Shown here piece after piece: positions 62,540-64,000 of a DNA stretch of 64,000 nt (the first letter of the stretch is position 1; every line of letters begins with the position of its first letter). The notes beneath the pieces are model-generated. The model was not told where the DNA came from and ran no database searches. It worked only from the letters and a program-made list of their open reading frames with translations. Origin of the DNA: Rhodobacter sp. (lineage in GTDB: Bacteria; Pseudomonadota; Alphaproteobacteria; Rhodobacterales; Rhodobacteraceae); the NCBI GenBank assembly GCA_027487575.1, contig JAIYDJ010000079.1, positions 1 through 64,000 of the forward strand, read 5' to 3'. The translations under genes and the position numbers were made by a program.

Positions 62540-62564
62540 GGAACTTTTTGGATTCCGGGAAGTT
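62540..62564 (+). promoter_or_regulatory. Candidate EcfG promoter for the LuxR-type regulator
   Basis: GGAAC (62540-62544), N17, GTT (62562-62564), pointing at the regulator gene with ATG at 62765 (leader about 195 bases). The region 62318-62764 (447 bases, lower GC than its neighbours) holds this promoter, the one at 62424, and no gene that I can support. Confidence 0.62.
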
Positions 62565-62764
62565 TGACGGTACGGGATCGCGAATGCCGCGAAAATGCGC
62601 GCCGATCAAGTTTTTGTCATCGCCGAGGAGCCTGAATCGTTGTGCGGAACATATCGAGGGTGGGGAAAGGAGCCGGTCATCCGCAACTGATTCCTTCTGT
62701 CAGCGAGGGTCGCGCAATTGACCCTGAACCGATCGGACCGGCAGAACGGAAGGCTGAGTATCCA

Positions 62765-63445
62765 ATGGCAAAGTTCCACGCACTTGTTGCTGACATGGTT
62801 GAAAGCCGGAATCGCACACTGAAAAAAATATTGGTTTCGGACAGGAACCCAATCCTGTCGGAAGGCGTTGTGAATGCCATCCGCAATGAACCGTTCTTTG
62901 CAAACTATTCTGTCGAGGCGGTGAAGGAGGCTGATCCTGAAACGCTGGCTGCATTGCAGCCGGACCTGTTGATGATTGATCCGGACCAGTCGCAGATTCC
63001 TTCCCCCCTGTTCGCTCAGTATTACCTAAAGTTGTCATCCCTCTGCGTGCTGATCGGCTACTGCGAGGATGTGAAGCCCCCAAAATCCAACGCGCTGATC
63101 GCTGCGGGGTTTCGATGCCTGATTCCCAAAGACATGCAAAGCACTGATCTTGCGAGGATTCTTGTTTCATTTCTGCACGGTGATGCATCCCGGTCCGAGG
63201 CCGTGACCAAGGACTTCTCGGCTTTGACCGATCCTGCCTCCGACCCGGCCAGCGTGCTGTCTGAGCGGGAGGTCGAGGTTCTGCGCATGATCGCTCTTGG
63301 CGATTCGATGAAGGAAATCGCGTCATTTCTGAAGATCAGCATCAAGACGGTCGACACCTACAAGAACCGGGCAAGCCTGAAACTGGGCCTGAAGACACGG
63401 GCGGACATTGTTCGGTACGGTATTAAGGCCGGCTGGTTGAGTTGA
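62765..63445 (+). CDS. LuxR/FixJ-type response regulator
   Basis: 226 residues. The first 130 form a receiver-like domain: ILVSDRNPILSEGVVNAI, DLLMIDPDQ with the likely phospho-Asp, and the Lys in CLIPKDM; one of the two N-terminal acidic residues is Ser, so phosphorylation may be weak. The last 65 are a LuxR helix-turn-helix (LSEREVEVLRMIALGDSMKEIA, then SIKTVDTYKNRASLKLGLKTRADIV). The frame extends to 62642, but ATG 62765 fits. It is followed by algD, so control of exopolysaccharide is possible. Confidence 0.88.
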   Translation: MAKFHALVADMVESRNRTLKKILVSDRNPILSEGVVNAIRNEPFFANYSVEAVKEADPETLAALQPDLLMIDPDQSQIPSPLFAQYYLKLSSLCVLIGYCEDVKPPKSNALIAAGFRCLIPKDMQSTDLARILVSFLHGDASRSEAVTKDFSALTDPASDPASVLSEREVEVLRMIALGDSMKEIASFLKISIKTVDTYKNRASLKLGLKTRADIVRYGIKAGWLS

Positions 63446-63448
63446 TAG

Positions 63449-63476
63449 TCACGACCGCGTGAGCACGCTGTCGTGA
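63449..63476 (+). terminator. Hairpin directly after the LuxR-type gene
   Basis: Stem of 12 pairs with one mismatch: TCACGAC (63449-63455) and GCGTG (63457-63461) against CACGC (63464-63468) and GTCGTGA (63470-63476), loop AG. It begins three bases after the stop codon. There is no T-run, so termination may be inefficient and read-through into algD possible; it might also be an operator. Confidence 0.55.
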
Positions 63477-63630
63477 TGGAATATCCGGAATGGCAAGCCC
63501 GAAAATTTTCCTGACACAGTTTCCTGTTTTCCTGACAATGCTGCATCTGCAAATTGCATTACCGAATCCTTTCATCAATGGCGTAGCGAATCATGTCGAT
63601 TCTATTTCGTGCCATAAAGGAGCTTTGAAG

Positions 63631-64000
63631 ATGGCCAAGATATCGGTCTTTGGAATTGGTTATGTCGGCGTGGTTTCGGCCGCCTGTCTGGCGCGGGATG
63701 GCCATACTGTCATCGCGGTTGATATTGATCAAAACCGCGTCAACGTGATCAACTCCGGGTGCTCGCCCATTGTCGAAAACGGGCTGGACCAACTGATAAC
63801 GGATGGCGTGTCGGCTGGCCTTCTGACGGCGACGCTGGACGCCGATGATGCAATCCTGAACACGGATGCCAGCTTTGTCTGTGTCGGCACGCCCAGCAAT
63901 GCCGACGGGTCGGTCGGCCTGTCCTATGTGACCGGGGTGTGCGAGATCATCGGCCGCGCGATCGCCCGCAAGCAGGCCTACCATTCGGTCATCATCCGCT
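63631..64000 (+). CDS. algD: GDP-mannose 6-dehydrogenase-like protein, 5' part
   Basis: The first 123 residues; the gene runs off the window. Start ATG 63631 with AAAGGAG 8 bases before. VFGIGYVGVVSAACLARDGH is the NAD loop; SGCSPIVENGLDQLI, SFVCVGTPSNADGS and CEIIGRAIA follow AlgD of Pseudomonas rather than UDP-glucose dehydrogenase (SPIVE-GL and CVGTPS). Oxidises GDP-mannose to GDP-mannuronate for alginate-like polymers. Downstream genes are needed to see which polymer. Confidence 0.85.
   Translation, partial: MAKISVFGIGYVGVVSAACLARDGHTVIAVDIDQNRVNVINSGCSPIVENGLDQLITDGVSAGLLTATLDADDAILNTDASFVCVGTPSNADGSVGLSYVTGVCEIIGRAIARKQAYHSVIIR

Noticed and set aside
1-64000. CRISPR array, tRNA, rRNA, insertion sequence or prophage
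   Set aside because: I looked for regularly spaced repeats, cloverleaf-type sequences ending in GTTCRANYC-like T-loops, transposase or integrase motifs and found none that I could support.

Overview
The window is ordinary high-GC chromosomal DNA of an alphaproteobacterium. Gene content and protein sequences (type I methionine aminopeptidase, MbfA, Hint-domain protein, DUF6478-like protein, two-locus Mla system, GGAAC/GTT stress promoters) point to the Rhodobacteraceae/Paracoccaceae. This assignment is inference from family recognition; no rRNA lies in the window. I see no rRNA, tRNA, CRISPR array, insertion sequence, phage or plasmid module. Genes are densely packed, with many 1-14 nt overlaps and frequent GTG/TTG starts.

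Layout. 0-5 kb: rnhB, small exported or membrane proteins, an OmpA-like protein, a GNAT and a CinA-N/MoaB-like protein. 5-13.4 kb: methionine aminopeptidase, an FAD oxidase divergent from mnmD (together the two halves of MnmC), two tandem DMT exporters, a soluble lytic transglycosylase, dapA and a third DMT exporter. 13.5-19.2 kb: Hint-domain protein, K+-channel-like protein, smpB, mercaptopyruvate sulfurtransferase, aromatic aminotransferase, and a TetR/aldo-keto reductase divergent pair. 19.2-25 kb: amtB-glnK, a class A PBP, and mlaC/mlaA. 25-28.3 kb: a type I secretion ABC/HlyD pair without substrate or outer-membrane partner. 28.4-30.4 kb: mbfA iron exporter, a tiny exported peptide and a TetR regulator around two matching palindromes. 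30.4-40.6 kb: GT39-like transferase, NYN protein, accD-folC, MFS transporter, lipoprotein, conserved unknowns, MltB and a MOSC-like protein. 40.9-51.3 kb: smc, unknown, GNAT, FMN reductase, rsmD, ferredoxin reductase-like, peroxiredoxin, phhB, FemAB-like, GDPD, RidA. 51.4-56.3 kb: small membrane protein, mlaE-mlaF-mlaD, PqiC-like lipoprotein, rsgA.

The most striking part is 56.3-63.5 kb. Seven exact copies of GGAAC-N17-GTT, the core promoter of the alphaproteobacterial general stress sigma factor EcfG, sit upstream of seven genes on both strands within about 6.3 kb. An eighth lies at 51.4 kb. The cluster holds a short-chain dehydrogenase, four small uncharacterised proteins, a 759-residue protein fusing a glycosyltransferase-like half to a GH1-like glycosidase half, an esterase-fold protein whose nucleophile serine is replaced by glycine, and a LuxR-type regulator. 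The window ends in the 5' part of an algD-like GDP-mannose dehydrogenase. I read this as a stress-induced envelope/glycan island. Regulation by EcfG is inferred from promoter sequence only; ecfG, nepR and phyR are not in the window.
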